Source: Halomonas salipaludis | GTDB taxonomy: Bacteria; Pseudomonadota; Gammaproteobacteria; Pseudomonadales; Halomonadaceae | Length of the DNA stretch: 64,000 nt | Assembly: GCF_002286975.1 (NCBI RefSeq) | Contig: NZ_NSKB01000006.1 | Coordinates: forward strand, 1-64,000 | Direction: 5' to 3' | Shown here: in pieces, positions 8,971 to 18,728 of the stretch | Numbering within the stretch: the first letter of the stretch is position 1 | Layout: every line of letters begins with the position of its first letter | Notes under the pieces: model-generated | The model's input: the letters and a program-made list of their open reading frames with translations, nothing else | Told to the model about the DNA's origin: nothing | Databases searched by the model: none | Position numbers and translations under genes: made by a program

Positions 8971-10809
8971 ATGCAGCCAGGATATCAGCAGGCGGACATC
9001 GAGGCGTGGCGTGAGCAGCTTACCGCCATCGGTCAGCAGTACCAGCAGATGCTGGGGGATCTCGTCGCACGGATAGAGCCCAGCGAGGCGGGCCAGTCCG
9101 TCTACAACGACATGCGTGACAGCCTGACTGCCGGTCTCGAAGCCCTGGCCAGCGACCCACAGGCGATGCAAGCCGCCCAGTGGCGGCTGATGCAGGAGCA
9201 GTGGCAGCTGTGGCAGCACGGCATGCAGACGCTGGCCGGTCAGTCCCCGCCGCCGCTGGTGGAGCCGGCACCGCACGACCGGCGTTTCAAGGATCCCGCC
9301 TGGCAGGAGGAGCCGTTCTACCAGGCGATTCTGCAGCAGTACCTGCTGTTCTCGCGGATGGTCGAAGAGCTGATAGCGAACCTCGACGGCCTGCCCGAGG
9401 ATAAGCAGCGCAGCCTGGCGTTCTATGCCCGCCAGTGCGTCAGTGCCATGTCGCCGGCGAACTTCGTCACCACCAACCCCGAAGTGATGCGCCGCACCCT
9501 GGAGACCAAGGGCCAGAACCTGATCGACGGCATGGCGCGGCTGCGCGAGGACCTCGCCAACTCCGCCGAAGGCATCAACGTCACCATGACCGACCGCTCG
9601 GCGTTCAAGATCGGCGAGAACGTCGCCGTCACTCCCGGTGAGGTGATCTACGAGAACGAGCTGATCCAGCTGATTCAGTACCACCCGACCACCGAGAAGG
9701 TGTTCAAGACGCCGCTGCTGATCGTGCCGCCGTGGATCAACAAGTACTACATCCTCGACCTGCGCGAGGACAACTCGCTGGTCAAGTGGCTGGTCGACCA
9801 GGGCCACAGCGTGTTCCTCATCTCATGGCGCAACCCCGGCCCCGAGCAGCGCGACCTGACCTGGGCCGACTACATGCAGATGGGCCCCATCGACGCCATG
9901 GGCGCCATCGAGCAGGCCTGCGGCGAGAAGTCGGTCAACCTGCTCAGCTACTGCGTCGGCGGCACCCTGGCGGCCTCCACCGTGGCCTACCTGACCAGCA
10001 CCCGGCGCGGGCGCAAGATCAAGTCGGTGACCTACATGGCCACCCTGCAGGACTTCAGCGACCCCGGCGAGATCGGCGTCTTCCTCAGCGAGCCGGTGCT
10101 TCAAGGGCTGGAGCGGCAGCTCGAGGCCGACGGCTACCTCGACGGCCGAGTAATGGCGTTCTCGTTCAACCTGCTGCGTGAGAACGATCTGTTCTGGTCG
10201 TTCTATATCAGCAACTATCTCAAGGGCGAGCAGCCGGCGGCCTTCGACCTGTTGTACTGGAACACCGACGGCACCAACCTGCCGGCCGGTACCCACGCCT
10301 GGTACCTGCGCCATATGTACCTGGAGAATCGCCTGGTCGAGCCCGGCGGCATCGAGCTCGACGGGGTCAAGATCGACCTGCGCAAGATCTCTGCGCCGAG
10401 CTACTTCGTCTCCGCCAAGGAGGACCACATCGCCAAGTGGAATAGCACCTACGGCGGCACCCAGCTGCCCAAGGGACCGGTTACCTTCGTGCTCGGCGGC
10501 TCGGGCCATATCGCCGGGATCGTCAATCCACCGGCCAAGAACAAGTATGGCTACTGGACCAACGACGCGCTGCCCGAGAGTCCCGACGAATGGCTGGAGG
10601 GCGCAACCTTCAACGAAGGCTCGTGGTGGCCGCACTGGCAAGCCTGGATGACCGACAACTGCTACGCCGATGCCGACCCCAAGAAGCTGGTGCCGGCGCG
10701 GGTGCCCGGCGAAGGCGAACTGGCCTTGCTGGAACCGGCACCGGGACGCTATGTGCGTATGACGATCCCCGAGGTGCTAGGGGAAATCCCGGCTTCGACG
10801 CAAACCTAA
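8971..10809 (+). CDS. phaC: Class I poly(R)-hydroxyalkanoic acid synthase
   Basis: The 612-residue protein has the N-terminal helical domain of class I synthases and the alpha/beta hydrolase core. The lipase-box-like SYCVGG places the catalytic Cys at about residue 328. The general Asp is in SAKEDHIAKW and the catalytic His in GSGHIAGIVNPP. It polymerises (R)-3-hydroxyacyl-CoA into PHA at the granule surface. The length is slightly above the usual 560-600. Gene order DUF6489-phasin-phaC makes a small PHA locus without phaA or phaB next to it. Confidence 0.95.
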   Translation: MQPGYQQADIEAWREQLTAIGQQYQQMLGDLVARIEPSEAGQSVYNDMRDSLTAGLEALASDPQAMQAAQWRLMQEQWQLWQHGMQTLAGQSPPPLVEPAPHDRRFKDPAWQEEPFYQAILQQYLLFSRMVEELIANLDGLPEDKQRSLAFYARQCVSAMSPANFVTTNPEVMRRTLETKGQNLIDGMARLREDLANSAEGINVTMTDRSAFKIGENVAVTPGEVIYENELIQLIQYHPTTEKVFKTPLLIVPPWINKYYILDLREDNSLVKWLVDQGHSVFLISWRNPGPEQRDLTWADYMQMGPIDAMGAIEQACGEKSVNLLSYCVGGTLAASTVAYLTSTRRGRKIKSVTYMATLQDFSDPGEIGVFLSEPVLQGLERQLEADGYLDGRVMAFSFNLLRENDLFWSFYISNYLKGEQPAAFDLLYWNTDGTNLPAGTHAWYLRHMYLENRLVEPGGIELDGVKIDLRKISAPSYFVSAKEDHIAKWNSTYGGTQLPKGPVTFVLGGSGHIAGIVNPPAKNKYGYWTNDALPESPDEWLEGATFNEGSWWPHWQAWMTDNCYADADPKKLVPARVPGEGELALLEPAPGRYVRMTIPEVLGEIPASTQT

Positions 10810-10829
10810 GCCCGGTGTCGTAAGCCATG

Positions 10830-10855
10830 AAAAACCCCGCCACGGCGGGGTTTTT
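10830..10855. terminator. Bidirectional Rho-independent terminator between phaC and lnt
   Basis: AAAAACCCCGCC / GGCGGGGTTTTT stem with a two-base loop: a T tract follows on either strand. It serves the convergent phaC and lnt operons. Confidence 0.92.
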
Positions 10856-10885
10856 CATGCTTGGTGAGCCACTCTAAGCTCCGGG

Positions 10886-12376
10886 CTAGGCTTGAGGCTT
10901 GCGTCCTAGCCGCAGTCCCGCCGCCATCAGCAGTGTCGCCAGCAGCCAGGCCGGCCAGCTGCCGCTGCGGGTGAAGGGCGTCAGGCCCTGCATCGGCGTG
11001 ACCTCGCCGGTCAGGCTGGCGGTCTCGAACTGCGGCAGCTGCGCGGTCACCTGGCCCCGCGGGTCGATGAACGCGGTCACGCCGTTGCTGGTGGCACGGG
11101 CTACGTAGCGGCCGTTTTCCAGCGCTCGTAGCCGTGCCATCTGCATATGCTGGTGGGGGCCGATCGAGGCGCCGAACCAGGTGTCGTTGGAGACCGTCAG
11201 CAGCACATCGGCATGGCGGGCGCGCTGGGCGACCAGGTTGGGGTAGATGATCTCGTAGCAGATCGCATTGCCGATGGTCAGGCCGGCGGCCTTCATCGGC
11301 GCCTGGCGGGCCGGGCCGGGGGTCATGGCCGGCATCGGCAGGTCGAAGAAGGCGATGGCGCCGCGCAGCAGGTTATCGAACGGCAGATACTCGCCGAACG
11401 GCACCAGGTGCTCCTTGCGGTACTCGCCCTCGGTATCGCCCACGCCGATCACGGCGTTGTAGAACAGCCCGTCGCCGTCGCGCTGCAGGATGCCGGTGAG
11501 CAGCGCGGTGTGCGGGGCCAGGTTGGCCTGGACACGCTCCAGCATGGGACGCGCTTCGTCCTCGAACATCGGCAGCGCCGCCTCGGGCCAGACGATCAGA
11601 TCGATATCGTCATCCTGCTCGCGGGTCAGGTTGCTGTAGGTATTGGCCGCGACCCGCTGGCCCTCCGGCGTCCACTTGATCTCCTGGGGCAGATTGCCCT
11701 GCAGCAGGGCGACCCGGCGCGGTTCGCCGGCGGGGCTGGTCCACTGCGCCGGCAGCAGCAGCGGCGCCAACCACATCAGCAGGATGGGCGCCGCCGCCAG
11801 CCAGCGGCGTTGCAGCAGCTCCACCAGCAGGGTGCCGGAGAGCGCGGTGATCAACGACAGCAGGTAGACGCCGCCCAGCGGCGCCCAGGCGGCCAGCGGC
11901 GAGTCGACGTGGGCACTACCCAGCAGCAGCCACGGGAAGCCGGTAAAGGCGTAGGTGCGCAGCACCTCGCCCAGCACCCAGGCCCCGGCGAAGCTCAGCG
12001 CCGCCAGGCGCGGTCCGCACAGCCGGGCGTAGAGCCACAGCCACACGGCGAAGAACAGCGCCATGGCGGTGACGAACAGCGCGGTGAGAAACAGCGCCAG
12101 CGGCATGCCGGTGTAGCCGTAGTCGTGTATCGAGACGTAGACCCAGGAGGCGCCGCTGCCGAACAGCCCGACGCCGTACCACCAGCCCTTGAGCGCCGCC
12201 TGGCCGGGGGTGAGCGTGTGGATGCCGAGATACATCAGCGCCACCGCCACCGGACCCAGCCACCACAGCTCGAACGGCGAGGCGGTGAGGGTGGTGAGCA
12301 GGCCGGCGATCAGTGCGATGGCATAGCCCAGGGCACGTTGGTTACGGCTGGGGGGGAGTGCAGGCGTGGTAGACAT
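10886..12376 (-). CDS. lnt: Apolipoprotein N-acyltransferase
   Basis: The 496-residue protein has about seven N-terminal membrane helices, then a periplasmic nitrilase domain with the catalytic Glu in VWPEAALP, Lys in RKEHLVPFGEYLPF and Cys in NAICYEIIY. Lnt transfers the third acyl chain to lipoproteins in the inner membrane. It is the last gene of the conserved phoH-ybeY-corC-lnt operon, 26 bp after corC. Confidence 0.96.
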   Translation of the reverse strand: MSTTPALPPSRNQRALGYAIALIAGLLTTLTASPFELWWLGPVAVALMYLGIHTLTPGQAALKGWWYGVGLFGSGASWVYVSIHDYGYTGMPLALFLTALFVTAMALFFAVWLWLYARLCGPRLAALSFAGAWVLGEVLRTYAFTGFPWLLLGSAHVDSPLAAWAPLGGVYLLSLITALSGTLLVELLQRRWLAAAPILLMWLAPLLLPAQWTSPAGEPRRVALLQGNLPQEIKWTPEGQRVAANTYSNLTREQDDDIDLIVWPEAALPMFEDEARPMLERVQANLAPHTALLTGILQRDGDGLFYNAVIGVGDTEGEYRKEHLVPFGEYLPFDNLLRGAIAFFDLPMPAMTPGPARQAPMKAAGLTIGNAICYEIIYPNLVAQRARHADVLLTVSNDTWFGASIGPHQHMQMARLRALENGRYVARATSNGVTAFIDPRGQVTAQLPQFETASLTGEVTPMQGLTPFTRSGSWPAWLLATLLMAAGLRLGRKPQA

Positions 12377-12402
12377 GGGATCATCGTATCCTTACAGGGT
12401 AA

Positions 12403-13287
12403 CTAGCCGTCGTCCTCGTTGCCGCTGCCCGGCTCGCCGTCATACTCGGCTTGCAGCAGGCGGATGCGGCGATTGTCGGCGTTGAGTACGGTGAAGCGCC
12501 AGCCGCCCAGTTCGGCGTGCTCACCGCGCCTGGGCAGATGGCCGAAGCGCTGCATCACCAGCCCGCCGACGGTATCGAACTCCTCGTCGGAGAAGCGTGT
12601 CTCGAAGCGCTCGTTGAAATCCTCGATCGGGGTCAGGGCGCGAATCGCATAGCGCCCCTCGCCCAGTTCGCGAATATCGTCTTCCTCGTCGGTGTCATGC
12701 TCGTCCTCGATGTCACCGACGATCTGCTCGAGGATATCCTCGATGGTGACGATACCCGCGGTACCGCCGTACTCGTCGACCACCACCGCCATATGGTTGT
12801 GGGTGTCGCGGAACTCCTTGAGCAGGCTGTTGAGGCGCTTCGACTCGGGCACGAACATGGCCGGGCGCAGCACGCTGTCGAGGGCGAAGTGGCGGCGCTC
12901 GTCCTGGCTTCGGGAGAGCAGCGGCAGCAGGTCCTTGACCAGCAGGATACCGTGGACCTCGTCGAGGTTCTCGCCGACCACCGGGTAGCGCGAGTGGCCG
13001 GTCTCGAGAATCACCGGCAGATACTCTTCCGGCGGCTGCTCGATGCCGATCACGTTGACCTGGGAGCGCGGGATCAGCACTTCGCGAACCTGCTGGTCGC
13101 TGATCTGCAGGGCGCCCTCGATGATGGTCAGGGCATCCTGGTCGAGGCGCAGCCGGCTGCCCGCCTCACGCAGGAAGGCCAGCAGCTCGTCGCGGGAGCT
13201 GGGCTCGTCGCTGTCGGATGAGAAGGCGCTGAAAAACTTCTCGAGCCAGGATTTGTTGTTCTGGCTACTCGATCGGTCTTCACTCAT
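12403..13287 (-). CDS. corC: CorC/HlyC family protein with CBS pair (YbeX)
   Basis: The 294-residue soluble protein has two CBS domains (about residues 65-185; [12 protein letters not shown] and [30 protein letters not shown]) and the CorC_HlyC FAD-like C-terminal domain. Family members are linked to magnesium/cobalt efflux and, as YbeX, to ribosome metabolism. The ATG overlaps the ybeY stop (ATGA), so the two are coupled. Confidence 0.94.
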   Translation of the reverse strand: MSEDRSSSQNNKSWLEKFFSAFSSDSDEPSSRDELLAFLREAGSRLRLDQDALTIIEGALQISDQQVREVLIPRSQVNVIGIEQPPEEYLPVILETGHSRYPVVGENLDEVHGILLVKDLLPLLSRSQDERRHFALDSVLRPAMFVPESKRLNSLLKEFRDTHNHMAVVVDEYGGTAGIVTIEDILEQIVGDIEDEHDTDEEDDIRELGEGRYAIRALTPIEDFNERFETRFSDEEFDTVGGLVMQRFGHLPRRGEHAELGGWRFTVLNADNRRIRLLQAEYDGEPGSGNEDDG

Positions 13288-13799
13288 GCGTCGGGTCTCT
13301 CGTCCTCTGGTGCGGCGGAAGGGGCGTCAAGCTCGCAGCGGTAGGGATCGGCGATCCCCAGCGCGGCGAGGATCTCACGCTCGAGCTGTTCCATGTGCTC
13401 GGCCTCGGCGTCATCGATATGGTCGAAGCCGAGCAGGTGCAAGGTGCCGTGCACCACCATATGCGCGTAGTGGTCGCCCAGCGGCTTGCCTTGCTCGTCG
13501 GCCTCGCGAACCACCACCGGGTGGCAGATCACCAGGTCGCCAAGCAGCGGCAAGTCTACCCCCGGCGGTAGCTCGACGCCGAAGGAGAGCACATTGGTGG
13601 GCGCATCCTTGCCGCGGTAGTCGCGGTTGAGGGTCTGGCTTTCGCCGGCGTCGACGAAGCGTACGCTGAGCTCGTCGCGGTCACGCTCGCCGGCGTGGGC
13701 GAGGGTCGCTCCGACCCAGCGCTCGAGGCTGGCCTGGTCGGGCAGTGCCGCATCCTCGGTCAGCGCGACCTGACGCTCCACGGCAGGCGTGGGGGTCAC
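13284..13799 (-). CDS. ybeY: Endoribonuclease YbeY (rRNA maturation factor)
   Basis: The frame is open far upstream in the phoH region, but the real start is the GTG at 13797-13799, which overlaps the phoH TGA in the string GTGA. This gives 171 residues. The zinc-binding signature [11 protein letters not shown] (H-x3-H-x5-H) is intact, and the length fits the family. YbeY processes 16S rRNA 3' ends and takes part in 70S quality control. It sits between phoH and corC, as in most gammaproteobacteria. Confidence 0.94.
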   Translation of the reverse strand: MTPTPAVERQVALTEDAALPDQASLERWVGATLAHAGERDRDELSVRFVDAGESQTLNRDYRGKDAPTNVLSFGVELPPGVDLPLLGDLVICHPVVVREADEQGKPLGDHYAHMVVHGTLHLLGFDHIDDAEAEHMEQLEREILAALGIADPYRCELDAPSAAPEDERPDA

Positions 13800-14884
13800 G
13801 ACGGCGGATCCTGGCGCAGGTCGCGGTCCAGCCGGCGCTGGCGCTCGGCGGCTCGCTCCTGGTCGCGTTCCTGCTTGCGCTGACGCTCGGCGGCTTCCTG
13901 CTCGGCCTCGAACAGGTCGTAGGCCTCGATGATGCGCTGCACCAGCGGGTGGCGCACCACGTCCTTGGCGGCGAAATGGGTCACGCCGATGCCCGGGGTG
14001 CCCTTGAGCACGTCGAGCACCTGGATCAGCCCCGAGCTCTGGCCCCGTGGCAGGTCGACCTGGGTCACGTCGCCGGTGATCACCGCGGTGGAGCCGAAGC
14101 CGATGCGGGTCAGGAACATCTTCATCTGCTCGCGGGTGGTGTTCTGGCTCTCGTCGAGAATGATGAAGGAGTTGTTGAGGGTGCGGCCGCGCATATAGGC
14201 CAGCGGCGCGATCTCGATGATCTGGCGCTCGATCAGCTTGCCAACCTGCTCGAAGCCGATCATCTCGTACAGCGCGTCGTAGAGCGGGCGCAGGTAGGGA
14301 TCGATCTTCTGGGCCAGGTCGCCGGGCAGGAAACCCAGCTTCTCGCCGGCTTCTACCGCCGGGCGCACCAGCAGGATGCGGCGCACCTCCTGCTGATTGA
14401 GCGCCTCCACCGCCGCGGCCACCGCCAGGTAGGTCTTGCCGGTGCCCGCCGGGCCGATGCCGAAGTTGATGTCGTGCTCGCGGATGCTCTGCACATAGCC
14501 CTGCTGGTTGAAGCCGCGCGGCTTGATCAGCGCCCGCGGCGTGCGCAGCAGCACCTCGCCTTCGGTCACGCCTTCCTCCTCCTCGAGGGCCTCGAGGCCG
14601 GACTCCTGAAGGAACAGGTGCACGGTATCCGGCGACAGGTCGCTGGCCTCGGTCTCGCGGTAGAGGTGCTCGACCACGTTGGCTGCCGCCTTGACCCGGG
14701 GGCTGGGACCGGCCAGCTGGAAGGTGTTGCCGCGGTTGCGCAGGGTGATACCCAGGCGCTCTTCGACCAGCTTGAGGTGCTCGTCGCGCTGGCCGCACAA
14801 GTTGGCCAGACGACGCGGGTCGTTGGGTTCGAGAGTCAGTGTGATGATGCGGTTGGCCTGAGAACTTTGTTGGCTCAAGAGCAA
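13796..14884 (-). CDS. ybeZ: PhoH family ATPase (YbeZ)
   Basis: The 362-residue protein has a Walker A motif GPAGTGKT (residues 144-151), a Walker B-like [11 protein letters not shown], and a KH-like N-terminal region, followed by an Arg/Gln/Glu-rich helical tail after residue 320 that is longer than in E. coli YbeZ. It is the first gene of the ybeZ-ybeY-corC-lnt run and is known to partner YbeY. A 107-bp gap separates it from miaB. Confidence 0.94.
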   Translation of the reverse strand: MLLSQQSSQANRIITLTLEPNDPRRLANLCGQRDEHLKLVEERLGITLRNRGNTFQLAGPSPRVKAAANVVEHLYRETEASDLSPDTVHLFLQESGLEALEEEEGVTEGEVLLRTPRALIKPRGFNQQGYVQSIREHDINFGIGPAGTGKTYLAVAAAVEALNQQEVRRILLVRPAVEAGEKLGFLPGDLAQKIDPYLRPLYDALYEMIGFEQVGKLIERQIIEIAPLAYMRGRTLNNSFIILDESQNTTREQMKMFLTRIGFGSTAVITGDVTQVDLPRGQSSGLIQVLDVLKGTPGIGVTHFAAKDVVRHPLVQRIIEAYDLFEAEQEAAERQRKQERDQERAAERQRRLDRDLRQDPPS

Positions 14885-14991
14885 GGGATCCGTGCGTTGC
14901 GAAGTAGGTTCGACGAGCTTACTGCCCCGGGCAGGCCCGGGGCAATGTCATGGGTCAAGTTGGCGTCCAGCCTTGAGTATAGCGGCTGGTG

Positions 14992-16338
14992 TCAATATAG
15001 CGCCGGTGACGCGAGTTCGCCGCGCAGCGAGTTGGGTAGCGCCTCGGAGATCTCGACGTCGACGAAGTGGCCGATCATCTCGGTGGGATTGGCGGCGCGA
15101 AAGTTGACCACCCGGTTGTTCTCGGTGCGCCCCGAGAGCTGGCCGGGGTCCTTGGGCGAGAAACCGGTGACCAGGATGCGCTGGGTAGTGCCCACCATGC
15201 GTCGGCTGATCTGCATCGACTGCTGGGTGATACGCTCCTGAAGGATCGCCAGGCGCTGCTTCTTGACCGCCTCCGGGGTGTCGTCGGGGAGGCTCGCTGC
15301 CGGCGTGCCGGGGCGCGCCGAGTAGACGAAGCTGAACGAGTGATCGAAGCCGATGCGGTGGATCAGGTTCATGGTCGCTTCGAAGTCGTCCTCGGTCTCG
15401 CCGGGGAAGCCGATGATAAAGTCCGAGGAAAAGCTGATATCGGGGCGCAGCTCGCGGATGCGTTCCATCTTCTCGACGTACTCCTCCACCGTATGGCCGC
15501 GCTTCATCGCCGCCAGGATGCGGTCGGAGCCGGCCTGTACCGGCAGGTGCAAATGGCTGACCAGCTCGGGGATATCGGCGTAGGCCTCGATCAGGCTGTC
15601 GGAGAACTCCACCGGGTGCGAGGTGGTGAAGCGGATGCGGTCGATGCCGTCCACCGCCGCCACGCAGCTGATCAGTTCGGCCAGGTCGATCTCGTCGCCG
15701 AGCTGGTTCTGGCCGCGGTAGGCGTTGACGTTCTGGCCCAGCAGGTTGATCTCGCGCACGCCCTGTTCGGCAAGGTGGATCACCTCATCCATCACCGCCT
15801 CGAAGGGTCGCGAGACCTCCTCGCCGCGGGTGTAGGGCACCACGCAGAAGGTGCAGTACTTGGAGCAGCCCTCCATTACCGAGACAAAGGCGGTGGCGCC
15901 GTCGGCGCTGGGCTTGGGCAGGTGGTCGAACTTCTCGATCTCGGGGAAGGTGACATCGACCGTCGAGATCTGCTCGAGGCCGCGACGCGAATCGAGCATC
16001 GCCGGCACCCGGTGCAGGGTCTGAGGACCGAACACCATGTCGACGTGGGGCGCACGCTTGCGCAGCGCCTCGCCCTCCTGGCTGGCCACGCAGCCGCCGA
16101 CGCCGATCACCAGGTCGGGATTGGCCTCCTTGAGTTTCTTCCAGCGGCCCAGCTGGTGGAACACCTTCTCCTGGGCCTTCTCACGGATCGAGCAGGTGTT
16201 GAGCAGGATCACGTCCGCCTCACCTTCATTATCGGTGAGCTCGAGCTGGTGGGACTCGCCGAGCAGATCCGCCATGCGGGCCGAATCGTACTCGTTCATC
16301 TGGCAGCCGTGGGTCTTGATGAAGAGTTTCTTCGCCAT
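14992..16338 (-). CDS. miaB: tRNA-2-methylthio-N6-dimethylallyladenosine synthase MiaB
   Basis: I take the start [19 protein letters not shown] (ATG at 16336-16338), 448 residues, because homologues begin there; an upstream ATG adds 11 residues. The radical-SAM cluster motif CSKYCTFC is present, preceded by the methylthiotransferase-domain cysteines (GCQMN, NTCSIR, GGCVA), and the C-terminus has a TRAM domain. It methylthiolates A37 of tRNAs reading UNN codons, including tRNA-Trp, which may bear on the two trp attenuators in this window. Confidence 0.96.
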   Translation of the reverse strand: MAKKLFIKTHGCQMNEYDSARMADLLGESHQLELTDNEGEADVILLNTCSIREKAQEKVFHQLGRWKKLKEANPDLVIGVGGCVASQEGEALRKRAPHVDMVFGPQTLHRVPAMLDSRRGLEQISTVDVTFPEIEKFDHLPKPSADGATAFVSVMEGCSKYCTFCVVPYTRGEEVSRPFEAVMDEVIHLAEQGVREINLLGQNVNAYRGQNQLGDEIDLAELISCVAAVDGIDRIRFTTSHPVEFSDSLIEAYADIPELVSHLHLPVQAGSDRILAAMKRGHTVEEYVEKMERIRELRPDISFSSDFIIGFPGETEDDFEATMNLIHRIGFDHSFSFVYSARPGTPAASLPDDTPEAVKKQRLAILQERITQQSMQISRRMVGTTQRILVTGFSPKDPGQLSGRTENNRVVNFRAANPTEMIGHFVDVEISEALPNSLRGELASPALY

Positions 16339-16567
16339 AAGAATAGAGCCGTGGCGCCAGGCGCCCGGCATAGCCGTTACCGGTTCAGGGGATTCACTAA
16401 GGCGGCCCGCAGGCCGTTTCAGACGTATGCCGGCGATTATACGGATAGCCTGCCAGCGGGGCCAGTCGCAGGGGCTCGAATTGGCCGCGGCTGTGATATT
16501 CTTCGCCCCTTGGGGCCGGCATCATGGCGATGACGGCGTCGTTCAGCGGTATGAATACAGAGGCAGT

Positions 16568-16897
16568 ATGGCGGCCAAGCCAATTTACCGGGTGGTATTC
16601 CATAATCAGGGCGAAATCTGGGAGCTCTACGCTCGCGAGATCTTCCAGAGCGACCTGTGGGGCTTCATCGAGGTCGAGGCCTTCGTCTTCGAGGACGCCA
16701 ACAAGCTGGTGGTGGACCCCTCCAGCGACAAGCTGCGGCGCATCTTCGAGGGCGTCAGCCGTAGCTATATTCCGCTCAATGCCATCGTACGCATCGACGA
16801 AGTCGAGCGCGAGGGCACGCCCAAGGCGGTCAAGGCCGAGGGCAAGGTGACGGAATTTCCGCGGCCGATGAGCTGGCCGCCGCGGGACGATGGCTGA
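16568..16897 (+). CDS. DUF1820 family protein
   Basis: The 109-residue protein starts at ATG 16568 with AGAGG upstream. MAAKPIYRVVFHNQGEIWELYAR and the ending EFPRPMSWPP match the DUF1820 family of small gammaproteobacterial proteins of unknown function. It is divergent from miaB across a 229-bp gap that should hold both promoters. Confidence 0.85.
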   Translation: MAAKPIYRVVFHNQGEIWELYAREIFQSDLWGFIEVEAFVFEDANKLVVDPSSDKLRRIFEGVSRSYIPLNAIVRIDEVEREGTPKAVKAEGKVTEFPRPMSWPPRDDG

Positions 16898-16974
16898 TCA
16901 AAAAATAAACGATCTGAGAGGGTGCCAGGCATCTCGCTGGCCGACACTGACTTGCAGTGGGGTTTTCCCAAGAC

Positions 16975-16995
16975 TTATCCACAGAAGCTGTGGAT
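16975..16995. other. DnaA-box palindrome in a non-coding gap
   Basis: TTATCCACA at 16975-16983 is a perfect consensus DnaA box. The following bases complete an 8-bp inverted repeat (ATCCACAG-AAG-CTGTGGAT), so a second, imperfect box lies on the other strand. It sits in the 200-bp gap upstream of the SH3-domain gene; nothing else looks like an origin here. It could titrate DnaA or simply be a chance site. Confidence 0.4.
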
Positions 16996-17099
16996 GGGAC
17001 GCGGTCTCATCGCGCCGCCCGCGACAGGATGCCCGGGCGGCGCCATCAAGCGTGGAGGGGCGCGACTCGCCCGACTCGAGCCACGAACACGGCAGACAT

Positions 17100-17723
17100 A
17101 TGCGTACATTCAAAACATTGATGCTGGGCGTAACGCTGGGGGCCATGGCCCTCGGGGCGCAGGCCCAGGAAGCAGACGACAACCAGGCCTGGGTTTCCGA
17201 CGGCCTGACGACCTTCGTCAGGAGTGGGCCGACCGACGGCTATCGTATCGTCGGCACCCTTACCGCCGGCGAGCCGGTCACGGTGCTCGAGACCAGCGGT
17301 AGCTACACGCGGGTTCAGGATGCCGACGGTGATGCGGTGTGGATCCTCAGCGACGAGCTGCAGGATGCCCCGAGTGCCGGCGTCAGGGTGCCCGAGCTGG
17401 AGGCTCAAGTCGCCAGCCTGAGCAGCGAACTCGAAGGGATCAACGAGGAGTGGGAGACCCGCGTGGCGACCATGACCGAGACCCTCGAGCAGCGCCAGCA
17501 GCGTATCGCCGAGCTCGAGGCTCGCAACCGCGAGCTCGACGGCGAGGCCGATGAGGCGCTGCGCCAGGTGCGTGGGCTCCAGGCGCGCCTGGATACCCAG
17601 GAGGAAGACCTGCTGCTGCGCTACTTCATGTACGGCGGTGGGGTGGCCGGCGCCGGCCTGCTGGTCGGGCTGATCGTTCCGCACCTGCCGCGGCGGCGCA
17701 AGAAGCGCGATCGCTGGTTCTAA
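17100..17723 (+). CDS. TIGR04211 family SH3 domain-containing protein
   Basis: From ATG 17100 the protein has 207 residues. A signal peptide (MRTFKTLMLGVTLGAMALGAQAQ) is followed by a bacterial SH3 domain (residues about 28-85; WVSDGLTTFVRSGPTDGYRIVGTL), a coiled coil (about 95-170, Glu/Gln/Arg-rich), and a C-terminal membrane helix (GGGVAGAGLLVGLIVPHL) with the basic tail RRRKKRDRWF. This order is diagnostic for the TIGR04211 family; the role is unknown, probably envelope-associated. Confidence 0.87.
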   Translation: MRTFKTLMLGVTLGAMALGAQAQEADDNQAWVSDGLTTFVRSGPTDGYRIVGTLTAGEPVTVLETSGSYTRVQDADGDAVWILSDELQDAPSAGVRVPELEAQVASLSSELEGINEEWETRVATMTETLEQRQQRIAELEARNRELDGEADEALRQVRGLQARLDTQEEDLLLRYFMYGGGVAGAGLLVGLIVPHLPRRRKKRDRWF

Positions 17724-17733
17724 GCGGAGACGC

Positions 17734-18387
17734 ATGAGCATGCAGGTGAGTGAAGAGAACGAGTGGTTGTCGCGCTGGCGTGAGGGGCGCATCGGTTTTC
17801 ATCGCGATGCGGTGCATCCGGCGCTGGCGCGCTTCTGGCCGACGCTCGGCGCGCCGTCGGGGGCCAAGGTGCTGGTGCCGCTGTGCGGCAAGAGCCTCGA
17901 CATGCGCTGGCTGGCCGAGCAGGGCCACCCGGTACTGGGTATCGAGCTGGCGACTGATGCCATCGAGCAGTTTCTGGCCGAGGGCGACGGCGAGGTATCG
18001 CGCTACCGCGCCGGCGACTTCGATATCTGCCGCCAGGGCAGCGTCGAGTTGTGGGGCGGCGACTTCTTCCACTTCCACATCAAGCAGGCCGCCGAGATTG
18101 GCGCCTTCTATGATCGCGCCGCACTGATCGCGCTGCCCGAGGCGACCCGCCAGCGCTACGCCTTCCACCTCGCTCAGCTGCTGCCGCCGGGCGCCAGGGG
18201 GTTGCTGATCAGCCTGACCCGCGGCGGTGACGTCAATGCCGGGCCGCCATATAGCGTTCCCGCCGAGGAGGTGCGCGTGCTGTTCGAGCCCAACTTCGAG
18301 CTGACTCACCTGGCCGACGGCGAGCCCGAGGCGAACGGTTTTCGCGAGAGCGTCTGGGCGCTCAAGCGGCGCGGCCCCATGGCCTGA
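17734..18387 (+). CDS. tpm: Thiopurine S-methyltransferase family protein
   Basis: The 217-residue protein starts W(L)SRWREGRIGFH and has the SAM-binding LVPLCGKSLDMRWLAEQGHPVLGIE, standard for bacterial TPMT. Bacterial members methylate thiopurines and also selenium or tellurium oxyanions. The start has a GCGGAG ribosome-binding site and lies 10 bp after the SH3 gene, so the two may be co-transcribed. A strong hairpin follows. Confidence 0.93.
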   Translation: MSMQVSEENEWLSRWREGRIGFHRDAVHPALARFWPTLGAPSGAKVLVPLCGKSLDMRWLAEQGHPVLGIELATDAIEQFLAEGDGEVSRYRAGDFDICRQGSVELWGGDFFHFHIKQAAEIGAFYDRAALIALPEATRQRYAFHLAQLLPPGARGLLISLTRGGDVNAGPPYSVPAEEVRVLFEPNFELTHLADGEPEANGFRESVWALKRRGPMA

Positions 18388-18410
18388 GCGCCTGGCTGCC
18401 TGCCTAAACC

Positions 18411-18439
18411 ACTGAGCCCCGCCATTGGCGGGGCTCAGT
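18411..18439 (+). terminator. Hairpin after tpm
   Basis: A 12-bp stem (CTGAGCCCCGCC with its complement) and a four-base loop. There is no T tract, but position and strength suggest a transcription stop or mRNA end. Confidence 0.6.
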
Positions 18440-18460
18440 GCGTGCTGGGCAGGGTGCTGT

Positions 18461-18725
18461 AGGCTGTGTCTGAAAAGTCGGCGGCGTGAAGGTCAGGGCT
18501 AGGCCCGTTCCCGACGGGCCAACGCACTCCCCACATCCATGTGGGTCGCAAAGCAAAAATCGGCGACAAATCGTCAGGATTGACGATTTGGACAGCTTTG
18601 CTGCTCGAAGAGCGAGCGACAAGGATGTCGCGAGTCCAAAGCAGAGTTTACGCGGTGTAAATGAGTACTTTGAGCCGATTTTTAACGCCGTATGGCCGAG
18701 CGCAGCCAGTTTTCAGGCATAGCCT
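18461..18725. repeat. 265-bp repeat with inverted termini (MITE-like)
   Basis: The ends are imperfect inverted repeats: AGGCTGTGTCTGAAAAGTC at 18461-18479 and, read on the minus strand, AGGCTATGCCTGAAAACTG at 18725-18707 (15 of 19 match). Inside are several small hairpins (for example GCCCGTTCCCGACGGGC; GACGATT pairs; GCGACAAGGATGTCGC). A related, diverged copy without clear termini lies at 23810-23930. The 78-codon frame at 18486-18722 is a by-product of the repeat rather than a gene. It abuts the 3' end of yajG. Confidence 0.6.
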
Positions 18726-18728
18726 GGC

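Noticed and set aside
13745-15241. 498-codon + frame opposite phoH and ybeY
   Set aside because: Antisense to conserved genes with all motifs intact; no ribosome-binding site and no recognisable domain.
18486-18722. 78-codon frame in the repeat
   Set aside because: It is a translation of a repetitive element; a related string at 23810-23930 is on the other strand and broken into a different context.
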